Shown: positions 9,947 through 18,411 of the stretch, piece after piece | Layout: each line of letters starts with the position of its first letter | Numbering within the stretch: position 1 is the stretch's first letter | Source: Amycolatopsis pittospori | GTDB taxonomy: Bacteria > Actinomycetota > Actinomycetes > Mycobacteriales > Pseudonocardiaceae | Direction of reading: 5' to 3' | DNA: 56,146 nucleotides | Assembly (NCBI RefSeq): GCF_013870525.1 | Contig: NZ_JACBXD010000052.1 | Coordinates: forward strand, 1-56,146 | Notes under the pieces: generated by a model | The model's database searches: none | What the model saw: the letters and a program-made list of their open reading frames with translations, nothing else | What the model was told of the DNA's origin: nothing | Position numbers and translations under genes: made by a program

Positions 9947-10701
9947 CGACGCAGTGGTTCTCGGCCTGGACGCAGCCTTCGGGCGCGCTGTTCGAACGGC
10001 TCCGCCCCGGCCGGGACGCACACGTCTGGCGAATCCCGCTCGCCCGCGTACTCGCCCCGGGCTCGCCCGAGGTCTACGGCCTGCTCGGCGGGCTTTCCGG
10101 CGAGGAACGGCGCCGCGCCGCCGGGATCGCGGTGGACGAGGAACGGGCGGGATTCCTGGCCTCGCACGTCGCCCTGCGCGACATCCTGGCCGGCTACACG
10201 GGAATCGCGCCGACGGCGCTCGAGTTCACCCGCGACGGCGACCGTCCGGCGCTGGCCGGGGCTACGGGAATCGAGTTCAGTCTGTCCCGCTCCGGCGGGC
10301 TGGCGCTGATCGCGGTGGCCGCCGGGATCCGGGTCGGCGTCGACGTCGAGGAGGTCCGCGAGGTCGACCACGACGGGCTGGCCGCGCGGACACTGCGGCC
10401 CGAAGAGGCCGACGCGGTGCACGAGCCCGCGACGTTCTTCCGTTACTGGGCCTGCAAAGAGGCCTATCTGAAGGTCGACGGCCGCGGCCTGGCCGGACTG
10501 CCGGGGCCCGCCTTCACCCTCACCGGCGGCGACGTCGAACTCGACGACGGTCCGGAATGGACGATCACCGAACTGGACGCCGGCGCGGGCCACGCGGCCG
10601 CGCTGGCCGTCCCGGCGCGCGCGGTCACCGTGCGCGCCTTCGATTGGCTTCCCGGCAGGCGGCGACCGGCACGGGAGCACCGGAAAGGCGGAGTGAAATG
10701 A
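9943..10701 (+). CDS. Sfp-type 4'-phosphopantetheinyl transferase
   Basis: This 252-residue protein shows the two signature regions of the Sfp/AcpS superfamily: GVDVEEV with the Mg-binding Asp and Glu, and FFRYWACKEAYLK with the W-x-x-KEAxxK motif. The length matches the two-domain Sfp type. It activates carrier proteins by moving phosphopantetheine from CoA to a Ser, presumably on the PKS ACPs and the discrete ACP of this cluster. The ATG overlaps the thioesterase stop; its own stop overlaps the next start. Confidence 0.94.
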   Translation: MTTQWFSAWTQPSGALFERLRPGRDAHVWRIPLARVLAPGSPEVYGLLGGLSGEERRRAAGIAVDEERAGFLASHVALRDILAGYTGIAPTALEFTRDGDRPALAGATGIEFSLSRSGGLALIAVAAGIRVGVDVEEVREVDHDGLAARTLRPEEADAVHEPATFFRYWACKEAYLKVDGRGLAGLPGPAFTLTGGDVELDDGPEWTITELDAGAGHAAALAVPARAVTVRAFDWLPGRRRPAREHRKGGVK

Positions 10702-11402
10702 GCGACCCGAAAGCGGAGCTCGAAGAGTTCATCCAGACCACGGAATTCAGCTGTCTCGGCGCCCGCGCGGCGTTGAAGAAGGGCTCGATCGTCCACGGGC
10801 ACTACCCGGCGCTGGGCGACGCGGCTTCGGCGCGTGCCCACTACCGCGACCTGCTCGCGTACGCGCGAGACATCCGGCCCACGTTGTCGGACAAGAGTTT
10901 CCGCACGTTCGTCTCCACCTTCGAGGAACCCGGCGGGATCCTCGACGAGGAGGAACACGAACGCCTGCTGTGGCAGCACCTCCAGTACATGCACGACATC
11001 GACAGCCGGACCTACGGCCTCGAAGAAGGCGCGACCTCCGACCCGAACGAGCCCAACTTCGGTTTCCACGTCGCGGGGCACTCGTTCTTCATCGTCGGCA
11101 TGCACCCGGGCGCTTCCCGGGCGAGCCGCCGCTTCTCGCGGCCGGCCATCGCCTTCAACTCGCTGATGCAGTTCATGCTGCTGGGGGACAAGTTCTTCTC
11201 GATGCAGGACGCGATCCGCAAACGCGAGACGACCAACAACGGCTCGGTCAACCCGAGCTTCACGACGTACGAGTACCAGATGCCCTCCCGCCATTTCTCC
11301 GGCCGGATGACCGAGGAGGACTGGAAGTGCCCGTACACCTCGCGGCACGAGGCCTCGTCGGTCAAGTACACCTCGGACGTGATGCAGCGGCCCGCGAGCT
11401 GA
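10698..11402 (+). CDS. YqcI/YcgG family protein (GntA-like, possible N-hydroxylase)
   Basis: This 234-residue protein carries the conserved features of the YqcI/YcgG family: an N-terminal SCLGARAALKKG segment, LLWQHLQYMHDID in the middle, then FGFHVAGHSFFIVGMHP and SRASRRFSRPAIAFN. One family member, GntA of guanitoxin biosynthesis, is reported as a heme-dependent N-hydroxylase of a guanidino substrate; other members have no known role. Being the last gene of the coupled operon suggests it acts on the polyketide product or a nitrogen-containing starter. The family call is fairly sure; the reaction is inference. A strong hairpin follows 12 bp after the stop. Confidence 0.85.
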   Translation: MSDPKAELEEFIQTTEFSCLGARAALKKGSIVHGHYPALGDAASARAHYRDLLAYARDIRPTLSDKSFRTFVSTFEEPGGILDEEEHERLLWQHLQYMHDIDSRTYGLEEGATSDPNEPNFGFHVAGHSFFIVGMHPGASRASRRFSRPAIAFNSLMQFMLLGDKFFSMQDAIRKRETTNNGSVNPSFTTYEYQMPSRHFSGRMTEEDWKCPYTSRHEASSVKYTSDVMQRPAS

Positions 11403-11414
11403 GCGGTACCGCGA

Positions 11415-11447
11415 AAAGCCCCCGGTCGCCGAGCGACCGGGGGCTTT
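11415..11447. terminator. Bidirectional terminator hairpin
   Basis: A perfect 14-bp stem, aaagcccccggtcg with its complement, encloses the 5-nt loop ccgag. It begins with AAAA and ends in TTT, so it can work in both directions. It separates the convergent ends of the biosynthetic operon (stop 11402) and the SARP regulator (stop 11461). Confidence 0.9.
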
Positions 11448-11460
11448 CGTCCTGGGCGGT

Positions 11461-13851
11461 TCAGGCGAGGGCCTCGACCAGACCCGGTCGCACGGCCGGA
11501 CGCCGCGACAGCGCGGTGCGGGTCGCGCGCGGGATGCGCTGGTAGACGAGTTCGCGCAACGTCGCACGCCGGAAGGTGTAGCCGGCTTCGTCGTCTTCGC
11601 GGCGCAGGACCGCGAGGCTCGCGAGCCGCGACAGGGCTCCTTCGACTTCGGCGGTGTCGCGTCCGCAGACCGCCGCGACGTCCTCCGCGGTGAACGCGTC
11701 CCCGGTCAGGCTGGCGGCCTTGAGCAGGGACTTCTCGGCCGGGGGCAGGTTGTCGAGCTGCGCCGCGAGGGTCCGGCGCACCAGCGGGGGAGTCGCCGAC
11801 TGGCCCAGAGCGGTGAACGGGGTGGTCCGGCCGTGCGCGCCCTGGGCGTACGCGTGCGCGAACCGGGGGTTCCCGCCGATCCGGGCGATCAGCTCGCGCC
11901 TGCCGCGGATCAGCCGGGCGGTGCCGGGCAACAGCTTGTCGAGCAGCTTGCCGACGGCGTCGTCCGAGAGCGAGGAGAGCGACACCGTCGTGCCGCAGCG
12001 TTCGCCCTGTCCGGTGTCCAGCAGACCCGGCCGGGCGGACGCCACGATCAGCACGGGCAGGCCCGCGCAGGCTTCGCCGAGCCTGTCGACGGCGTCGCGG
12101 GACTCCGGGTCGGCGCGGTGCAGGTCGTCGGCCAGGACCACCAGCGGCCCGTATGCGGTCAGCTCGGTGGCAGCACCCCTCAGCGCCGCGTCGCCGCCTT
12201 CGGCGCGCAGCCTTGAGGCCGTCTGGGGGAGCAGGCCCGGCATGACGGCGAACGCCTCGACGACGTCGGCGCGAGCGTCCACCACCCGGATCCGAGGGTG
12301 CTCCGCCAGCGCTTCCGCGAACTCGGCGAGAAGGCGCGTCTTGCCGATGCCGGGCTCGCCGAGCACCGTCACCCGGTGCGGGCGCCCGCCGCGCTCGACG
12401 AAACCGAGAAGGTGCCCCAGCAGATCGAGGTCGTGCTCGCGGCCGACGAAACCGCCGGGGTCGGCGGGCTCCGCCACCGGCTTCTGGCGAGCCGAAACGG
12501 CGTGCCACCAACCGGGGGAGTCCTCCGACGCCTCGTGCACCACGGTGGGTTCCGCGGCTTCGCGGACCGCGTCCGAAACGCGGACCCGGCCTTCCGGCGC
12601 ACGCAGCGCGGAGCGGACGCAGCGGTCCAGCACGGGCCCGGCCACCTGCCCGGGGCCGGCGGTGGTGTACTCGACGAGCACGTCACCGCTGTCGACACCG
12701 ACCTGCGAGGCGATCCCGGCCGAGGACAGCCTGTCGAGGATCCGCAGCGCGGTCCGGGTCGCGTGGACGGCGTCGTCGTCATCGGTCCGGGGCAGCCCGA
12801 ACAGGGCCAGCACCACCGGACCCGAGTCACCGGGCAGGTGAGCGCCCGCCGCGGCGGCCTCCTCCTCGACGACGTCCCGCAGCCGCGCCTGGATCTCCAC
12901 GGCCTCCTCGGGGTCGTCGTCCGGCGTGGCGGCGAGGGCGACGCCGATCGCGACGACCGGCTTCCGCTCGCTCTCCACCGGCTCCGTGCGGTGCATGGCG
13001 ATCACCGGGGCCGGTGTGAACGGCAGTGGCGCGACCACCGGGGCGGGCGCGGGAGCCGGTTCGGGCCGCGGCGCCGGTTCCGGCCGCCGGGTGAGCAGGG
13101 TTTCGTCATGCTGGAGGATCGCGCGCTCCAGCTCCCGCAGCTCCTTGCCGGGCTCGAGCCCGAGCCCATCGGCGAGACTGGCCCGCGTCGCGCGGTAGAC
13201 CTCCAGCGCGTCGACGTGGCGGCCGCAGCGGTAGAGCGCGGTCATCAGCTGGGCGTTGAGCCGTTCGCGATTCGGGTTGGCCTCGGCCAGCGGACGCAGA
13301 TCGGGAAGCACCTCGTGGTGCCGCCCACGGTCCAGCTCCAGACCGAACAGATCCTCGTGGACCGCGATCCGCTGGTCCTCCAGCGCGACCAGCTCCGGCC
13401 ACACCACGCCGGTCTCGGTGAGGTCGGCGAGCACCGGGCCCCGCCACAGGGCGAGCGCCTCACGGTAAGCCGTGACGGCCCGCTCGCCGTCGCCACCGGC
13501 CTGCGCCGCGCGGCCGTCCGTCGCCAGCTTGCGGAACCGGGCGACGTCGACCTGGTCGCTGTCGACGCGCAGCAGGTAACCGGGCGCGTGGGTGAGCAGC
13601 ATCGCCTGCTCGGTGTCGCCGGTGCGCTGGGCCAGCGTGGAGCGCAGCCCAGAAACGGCGTTCTGCACCATCTTGCGGGCGGTGTTGGGGATCTCGTCCG
13701 CCCAGATCGCCTGCAACAGCGTGCTCGTCGCGATGACCTCGTTGTGGCGCAACAGGAGATAGGCGAGCACGGCTCGCTGGGTCGCCCCGCGCAGCACGAC
13801 CGGACGTCCGTCGTGCACGACGTTGAAGGGGCCGAGGAGGTCGAAACGCAC
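11461..13851 (-). CDS. SARP-family regulator with degenerate cyclase-like domain and AAA ATPase
   Basis: This 796-residue regulator starts at GTG. Residues 1-90 form an OmpR-like winged helix, and ~90-245 the bacterial transcriptional activator domain (ALWRGPVLADL, YRATRASLADGLGLEPG), together defining a SARP. A Pro/Ala linker (PAPRPEPAPAP) follows. Next comes a region resembling a class III cyclase homology domain (GPVVLALFGLPRTDDDDAVHA), apparently lacking metal-binding Asp residues. The C-terminal ATPase has FVGRE, Walker A GEPGIGKT and Walker B LVVLADDLHRAD. SARPs usually activate adjacent secondary-metabolite clusters by binding direct heptameric repeats; the PKS operon is the obvious target. 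21-bp tandem repeats lie upstream. Confidence 0.93.
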   Translation of the reverse strand: MRFDLLGPFNVVHDGRPVVLRGATQRAVLAYLLLRHNEVIATSTLLQAIWADEIPNTARKMVQNAVSGLRSTLAQRTGDTEQAMLLTHAPGYLLRVDSDQVDVARFRKLATDGRAAQAGGDGERAVTAYREALALWRGPVLADLTETGVVWPELVALEDQRIAVHEDLFGLELDRGRHHEVLPDLRPLAEANPNRERLNAQLMTALYRCGRHVDALEVYRATRASLADGLGLEPGKELRELERAILQHDETLLTRRPEPAPRPEPAPAPAPVVAPLPFTPAPVIAMHRTEPVESERKPVVAIGVALAATPDDDPEEAVEIQARLRDVVEEEAAAAGAHLPGDSGPVVLALFGLPRTDDDDAVHATRTALRILDRLSSAGIASQVGVDSGDVLVEYTTAGPGQVAGPVLDRCVRSALRAPEGRVRVSDAVREAAEPTVVHEASEDSPGWWHAVSARQKPVAEPADPGGFVGREHDLDLLGHLLGFVERGGRPHRVTVLGEPGIGKTRLLAEFAEALAEHPRIRVVDARADVVEAFAVMPGLLPQTASRLRAEGGDAALRGAATELTAYGPLVVLADDLHRADPESRDAVDRLGEACAGLPVLIVASARPGLLDTGQGERCGTTVSLSSLSDDAVGKLLDKLLPGTARLIRGRRELIARIGGNPRFAHAYAQGAHGRTTPFTALGQSATPPLVRRTLAAQLDNLPPAEKSLLKAASLTGDAFTAEDVAAVCGRDTAEVEGALSRLASLAVLRREDDEAGYTFRRATLRELVYQRIPRATRTALSRRPAVRPGLVEALA

Positions 13852-14315
13852 GGGTCACCACCTTGTTCGGAGCTTGCGAAGACGATCTCCACGGTGGCCC
13901 TCCACCCCCACCCCCGACAACGCTGAAGAGCCGATACTGGCTCGGTGCCAGTGGCACCCGAGAACGATGCCAGTTACCGCCCGATGTGTTGACTGTGGAC
14001 ATTCCACCTGCTACCCCGCGCGCGCCCCGCATTTCGCCCTCTAAATGCGGTTACTCGCGTCGCGGCCACGAAAAGCTCACGTGCTCCTAAGGGCAACTCG
14101 CGTGACCGAATGGACGTCACGCGCGTCGTCCATCCCATCACGGGTGACGTCCGCCCAGTCACGCGAGACGTCCGCCCAGTCACGGGTGACGTCCGTCCAG
14201 TCACGCGAGACGTCCATCGACAGGGACGCCTTCGGCCCTTGCTCACTCGCCCAGAAGGTCGCGATGGGGAGTGGACCGCAATTAGTCCTCTGAATGCGAT
14301 GGGCGGGGGGAGGGG
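13852..14315. other. Intergenic region upstream of the SARP gene
   Basis: No convincing gene was found in these 464 bp. They hold the SARP promoter side, an 8-bp hairpin ccgcattt/aaatgcgg around 14027-14050, the tandem repeats at 14116-14220, and a second copy of a ctct-a/g-aatgcg motif near 14289-14298 that echoes 14038-14049. Open frames on both strands here encode only the low-complexity repeat. Confidence 0.7.
14116..14220. repeat. Five 21-bp tandem repeats upstream of the SARP gene
   Basis: Units start at 14116, 14137, 14158, 14179 and 14200. The last four are nearly alike, built around gacgtccgcccagtcacg, and alternate between cgggtgacgtcc and cgcgagacgtcc forms. The first unit is more diverged. 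Exact 21-bp spacing (two helical turns) suits cooperative regulator binding on one DNA face. They lie 265-370 bp upstream of the SARP start and just downstream of the LuxR-family gene. Confidence 0.85.
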
Positions 14316-17099
14316 TCAGGTCAGGTATTCGCCGGTCAGGATCGCCGCCGCCAGTTCGACGCGGGAGGTGTACCCGGTGCGTGAGAACAGCCGGCTGAGT
14401 CGGCCTTCCACGCTCTTCTCGCTGGTTTCGAGGACGCCCGCGAGTTGCCGGTTGGTGAGTCCCTCGGCGACGAGGATCGCCAGCAGCCGTTCGTTCTCCG
14501 CCGTCGTCTCAGCTCGGCCCGGGCCGGTGAAGCCGTTGTCACGCAACAGTTTCCGCATGCGGGCGCGCCAGAACCAGGCGCCGACCTCGCCGAACAGCTC
14601 GTACGCCTCGGTCCACGAACGCTCCGGCTGGTGTCCGGCGTGGCCCGCCCGCAGCAACGTCATCGCCGATTCGTACGGGACGTCGCGGCGTTCGCGTGCG
14701 ATCGCCGCGGCACGCCGGGCGGCGGCGGAGTCGCCGTAGACCGCCGCGCGGGCCAGGTAGTGGTTCTGGTGCGCGCGGGCGGTGTCGAGCTGTGTCGCCG
14801 TGCGCGCCGAGCGCCGGACCCAGTGCTCGCTCTCACGCTGTTTGTCGCGCTGCAGCGCGGAGCGGGCCAGGTCGGCCCAGAGGTCTTCGGTGCCGAGCAG
14901 ATAGCCGCCGGCGTCGGCACCGCGCGCGGCCGAGTACAGCAACGCGTCGGCGCCTTCGCCGTCGCCGAGTTTGCTGAGGACGGTGAACTCCGCGTGGTCG
15001 ATCGCGTGGGATATGCCGAACTGACGGCTGTCGGCGGCCAGCGCCCTGGCCCTCGAAAGCCAGCCCTGCGCGCCGAGGATCCGGATCGCGCTCTGCGTCA
15101 GCATGCTGTGCAGCGGACGCGCGGGGTCGTTGCCGCCCAGCATCGTCCGGCGGGCCAGCTCCATCGCCTCCGGCCAGTCCCCGCCCAGGTAGCTCAAGGC
15201 GAACCGGTTGGCTCCCGGAAGCTGATCGGACCTCAAACCGGCGTCGGCCATCCGGCGGCGGGCTTCCCGATATTCGCCGAGCTGCAGCAGCATCTCCACT
15301 TCGAACCGGCGCTGTTCGATGCTGTACTGCGGCAGATCCCCCGAGCGCCACAGTTCCGGATGCGCGATGAGCGTGCGCAGCTGGGACGGATCGCCGAGCA
15401 CGACACCGCAGGCGGCGAGGAACATGGTGGCGAAGTCGGTGGTGATCGGGTTGCTGCCGGTCCACACCGTACGTTCCCGTTCGAGCAGATCGCGGGCCTC
15501 GACCCAGCGCAGGCTCAGCAACAGGGCGTAGGCCCGGTTGACCACCATCAGGGCGGGGTCGTCCGGCAGCACCGCGGACGCGCCCGCGGCGATCTCGGCG
15601 AGTTCACCGTGTTCCGAGCGGGCCGAGAGCCCGGTGATGAACACGGCCGAAAGTTCCTGCGCCTGTGCCTGTTCGAGGTGGGAGAGGTGCTTGCAGAGGA
15701 CCTGGCGCGCGCAGTCCCCGGCCTCGGCCGCCCGGTAGTGCAGGGCCTTGGCGGCGCTCAGCAGCATCAGCACACCGGTGCGCTCGGGCGGTTCGGGCAC
15801 CCAGTCGAGTGCCGCGTGGAGCCAGCGTTCCGCCTTGGCGCCGTCGGTGAACAGGACACGCCGTCCGTGCCGGAGGAGTTCGTCCGCCGACCGGCGTGTG
15901 TCGAGGAGCGAGCCCGCCTGGGCGATCCAGTCGAGCACCAGGTCCTCGTCGGTGACCGAAGCCGAGCCCTCCCACACCGCGTGGACCGCTTGGGCGGCCA
16001 GGCTCCGCCAGGCGTACGGGCCGATCTGCGCCAGCAGGGCCTCCTGCACGGCCGGGACCCGGAACCGGTGCCCGCCGTCCCGGTGCTTCACCAGGACGCG
16101 CTCGGCGACGAGCCGGTCGAGCACCGGGCGGAGGTCTTCCTCCGGGCGTCCGAGCGCGGTCGCGGTCAACCGGACGGCGGCCGTCTCGAGCGGGGCGAGC
16201 ACCGCCATCGTCTCGGCGACCGTCCGCACGTCGTCTCCCGCCTCGGTCACCGCCCGCAGGAGCGGATGGTCCACCGTGGCCACCGGCAGGTCGACCCGTT
16301 CGACACGGTAGGCGGTGCGGTCCACTATCCGCAGGGCACCGGCAGAGCGGTAGCCGTGCACAAGCGCGGTCAGCGCGGCGGGGTTTCCCCTGGCCACCGT
16401 GTGCAGTTCGTCCACCAGGCCGGCGTCGGGCCTGGCCGAGACCAGCCCGGTCACCAGGGACCGGGACTGCGCTCGCGAAAGCGGCCGGAGGAACCGCAAC
16501 CTGGCGAGGCCGCTCGCCCGCAATCGGGCGTAGGCCATCCGCAGCGCGGCATCCCCGGACATGCCGCTCCCCGGGCCGATGCGCAGCGTCGCGACCACGC
16601 TGATCGGGGTCTCCGGCGAAGATCGGTGCAGCAGCGGACTCAGGAGCCGTGCGCTGTGCTCGTCGACCCACTGCGCGTCGTCGATCAGGACGACCAGCGG
16701 GGTCTGGGTACGCAGGAGGGCGAAGACGGCCGTCGCGATCTTCGCGACCGTCTCCGGGCTCTGCGTGACCTCACCCGCCCTGGCGAGCATCGCCAGCACG
16801 GATCGCCGCGCGGGCTCCTCCTCGGCCCTGTCCGCGCCGAGGAGGACGAGGAGCCGGAACATCGCGCCGTACGGGAGCTCCCGGTCGAGTTCGGCCAGCC
16901 GCAGCACCAGGACCTTGGCGGACGCCGTGAGTTCCCCGGCGAGCCTGTCGAGCACCGTGCTGCGCCCGCAACCGGGTTCGCCCGCGAGCACGGTGAGCGG
17001 TGCCGTCCCGGGACCGGCCTCGTCCCGCAGGAGTCCGATGTCCTCGACGCGGACGTCCGCCCGCGGTCCGGTCCCGTTCTCCCTGTGCCTCGTGCCCAT
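14316..17099 (-). CDS. LuxR-family LAL regulator (AAA ATPase with C-terminal HTH)
   Basis: This 927-residue protein follows the large ATP-binding regulator (LAL) plan. The N-terminal ATPase has Walker A GEPGCGRST and Walker B LVVLIDDAQWVDEHS. The long middle is helical and TPR-like. The final ~65 residues form a LuxR-type helix-turn-helix (LVAEGLTNRQLAGVLETSEKSVEGRLSRLF). LAL proteins often activate polyketide clusters. The start ATG is at 17099. Its 3' end faces the SARP upstream region, so it may read through into that gene, or the two may act in series; neither is shown by the sequence. Confidence 0.93.
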   Translation of the reverse strand: MGTRHRENGTGPRADVRVEDIGLLRDEAGPGTAPLTVLAGEPGCGRSTVLDRLAGELTASAKVLVLRLAELDRELPYGAMFRLLVLLGADRAEEEPARRSVLAMLARAGEVTQSPETVAKIATAVFALLRTQTPLVVLIDDAQWVDEHSARLLSPLLHRSSPETPISVVATLRIGPGSGMSGDAALRMAYARLRASGLARLRFLRPLSRAQSRSLVTGLVSARPDAGLVDELHTVARGNPAALTALVHGYRSAGALRIVDRTAYRVERVDLPVATVDHPLLRAVTEAGDDVRTVAETMAVLAPLETAAVRLTATALGRPEEDLRPVLDRLVAERVLVKHRDGGHRFRVPAVQEALLAQIGPYAWRSLAAQAVHAVWEGSASVTDEDLVLDWIAQAGSLLDTRRSADELLRHGRRVLFTDGAKAERWLHAALDWVPEPPERTGVLMLLSAAKALHYRAAEAGDCARQVLCKHLSHLEQAQAQELSAVFITGLSARSEHGELAEIAAGASAVLPDDPALMVVNRAYALLLSLRWVEARDLLERERTVWTGSNPITTDFATMFLAACGVVLGDPSQLRTLIAHPELWRSGDLPQYSIEQRRFEVEMLLQLGEYREARRRMADAGLRSDQLPGANRFALSYLGGDWPEAMELARRTMLGGNDPARPLHSMLTQSAIRILGAQGWLSRARALAADSRQFGISHAIDHAEFTVLSKLGDGEGADALLYSAARGADAGGYLLGTEDLWADLARSALQRDKQRESEHWVRRSARTATQLDTARAHQNHYLARAAVYGDSAAARRAAAIARERRDVPYESAMTLLRAGHAGHQPERSWTEAYELFGEVGAWFWRARMRKLLRDNGFTGPGRAETTAENERLLAILVAEGLTNRQLAGVLETSEKSVEGRLSRLFSRTGYTSRVELAAAILTGEYLT

Positions 17100-17179
17100 G
17101 CGCCCAGTTCACCAGGATCGGGCCGGGCGAACCGTCACCCAACCGTATGAACCGGGCCGAGGGGACCGTGGTAGATCAC

Positions 17180-17207
17180 CGGTGACCGGTAATTCTCCCG
17201 GTCACCG
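17180..17207. promoter_or_regulatory. Inverted repeat between LAL and TetR genes
   Basis: 10-bp arms cggtgaccgg and ccggtcaccg are separated by the AT-richer 8 nt taattctc. They lie between the divergent LAL (start 17099) and TetR (start 17305) genes. A perfect accggccggt palindrome follows at 17262-17271, close to the TetR start. A related ggtgacc/ggtcacc repeat precedes the M14 peptidase (32721-32744). Confidence 0.55.
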
Positions 17208-17304
17208 CCCTGGGGTGGGCGGTTCGGCGCGCGGTGCGTCCCGTGCACCGGACGTCGACAAACCGGCCGGTATGCTGAAGCGTCCGCACGAGAAGGAGCC
17301 GGCC

Positions 17305-17931
17305 ATGACACGAGCGACCACCCGCAAGGCGGGTACGGCCGAGGCGAGCGGCGACGACCAGGCCGCGGTACCTCGCCGGTTGCTGTCGCACGCCACGAAG
17401 CTCTTCGCGAAGAAGGGCTTCGACCGCACCTCCGTGCAGGAGATCGTCGAGGCGGCCGGGGTCACCAAGGGGGCGATGTACCACTACTTCGGTTCCAAGG
17501 ACGACCTCCTTTACGAGATCTACGCCCGGGTGCTGCGCGCGCAGACCGAGCAACTGGAGAAGGTGGCCTCGAGCGAGGCGCCGCTGCGGGAGCGGCTGCG
17601 CTCGGCCGCCTCCGACGTCGTCGTCAGCACGATCGACAACCTCGACGACAACACGATCTTCATGCAGTCCATGCACCAGCTCAGCGTGGAGAAGCAGAAG
17701 GCCGTCCGCGCGGAACGCCGCAAGTACCACGAGCGGTTCCGCACACTGATCGAGGAAGGCCAGGAGTCCGGCGAATTCCGCGCGGACAAACCGGCCGACG
17801 TGATCGTCGACTTCTTCTTCGGTTCGGTACACCACCTCGGTTCCTGGTACCGGCGCGGAGGCGCGCTCTCGGCCCGCCAGATCGGCGACCACTACGCCGA
17901 TCTGCTGCTGGCCGCGCTGCGACCCGAATAG
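17305..17931 (+). CDS. TetR-family regulator, likely of the acyl-CoA block
   Basis: This 208-residue protein has an N-terminal TetR helix-turn-helix (TSVQEIVEAAGVTKGAMYHYFGSKDDLLYEIY, roughly residues 45-77) and a C-terminal ligand domain ending GSWYRRGGALSARQIGDHYADLLL, much like KstR2-type acyl-CoA-responsive repressors. The ATG at 17305 follows AGAAGGAG. The nearby acyl-CoA dehydrogenase cluster and a palindrome typical of TetR operators (23025-23040) suggest it represses that block and responds to an acyl-CoA; this is inference. It converges on the next gene with a 9-bp gap. Confidence 0.92.
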   Translation: MTRATTRKAGTAEASGDDQAAVPRRLLSHATKLFAKKGFDRTSVQEIVEAAGVTKGAMYHYFGSKDDLLYEIYARVLRAQTEQLEKVASSEAPLRERLRSAASDVVVSTIDNLDDNTIFMQSMHQLSVEKQKAVRAERRKYHERFRTLIEEGQESGEFRADKPADVIVDFFFGSVHHLGSWYRRGGALSARQIGDHYADLLLAALRPE

Positions 17932-17939
17932 CCCGCGGC

Positions 17940-18332
17940 TCAGCCCGGTGGCGCGGGCACGAGGCGTTCGGCGAACCACTCGCAGCGCCGTTCGAGCACC
18001 GTGCCCACCTCCCAGCCGGAGGCGAACGCCAGCAGGCCCGTCGCCACTTCGTCGGCGGCTTCGGGTGGCCAGCCCTGGTCGGCCAGACTCGATCTCAGTG
18101 CCTCGGTGTAGTCGGAATAGGTGAAGCCGGGCAGTTCCGCGACGAGAGCCGTCGTCGTCCCGCAGTGCGAGTTCAACCCGCCGAAAGCGCGGCTGCACCC
18201 GCATTCGGAATCGGGGGAGGTGTCGCCTTCGGTGCAGCTCGGGGCGATCCAGATCAGTTCGCCTTCGACGCAGTGGTCGAAGTCGTTCTCCCGCGCGCCC
18301 TGGGTCTTCGAGGTTGCTACGAGCAGTTTCAT
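17940..18332 (-). CDS. Conserved hypothetical protein, Cys-rich (DUF7715-like)
   Basis: This 130-residue protein starts MKLLVATSKTQG and has a Cys-rich first half (PSCTEGDTSPDSECGCSRAFGGLNSHCGTT). I recall similar short actinobacterial proteins with the CGCSRAFGGLNSH motif, possibly grouped as DUF7715; their function is unknown to me. The Cys residues could bind metal or form disulfides, but there is no signal peptide. The ATG at 18332 is preceded by AGGGAG; the longer frame upstream lacks support. It is the last gene on this strand, separated from the dehydrogenases by a strong hairpin. Confidence 0.75.
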   Translation of the reverse strand: MKLLVATSKTQGARENDFDHCVEGELIWIAPSCTEGDTSPDSECGCSRAFGGLNSHCGTTTALVAELPGFTYSDYTEALRSSLADQGWPPEAADEVATGLLAFASGWEVGTVLERRCEWFAERLVPAPPG

Positions 18333-18372
18333 GATGACTCCCTGTTCGCTCTGATGTTCGAACAGGTTGTAC

Positions 18373-18404
18373 CGGCGGGGTCCGACACTTTCCGGACCCC
18401 GCCG
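18373..18404 (-). terminator. Terminator of the acyl-CoA dehydrogenase operon
   Basis: A perfect 12-bp stem, cggcggggtccg with its complement, encloses an 8-nt loop. It lies 8 bp beyond the stop of the last dehydrogenase gene on the minus strand. No T-run follows, as is common in high-GC actinomycetes. Confidence 0.8.
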
Positions 18405-18411
18405 CAACGAA

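Noticed and set aside
12298..13926. A 542-codon + strand frame opposite the SARP gene
   Set aside because: It has no recognisable domain and is explained by the GC codon bias of the SARP gene.
14116..14220. A possible CRISPR array
   Set aside because: Units are contiguous 21-bp repeats without spacers, and no cas gene is present.
14045..14293. Small frames encoding a 7-residue repeat in the SARP upstream region
   Set aside because: They only translate the 21-bp DNA repeats and lack a ribosome site.
14445..17150. A 901-codon + strand frame opposite the LAL regulator
   Set aside because: It shows no domain pattern and mirrors the codon bias of the real minus-strand gene with Walker and LuxR motifs.
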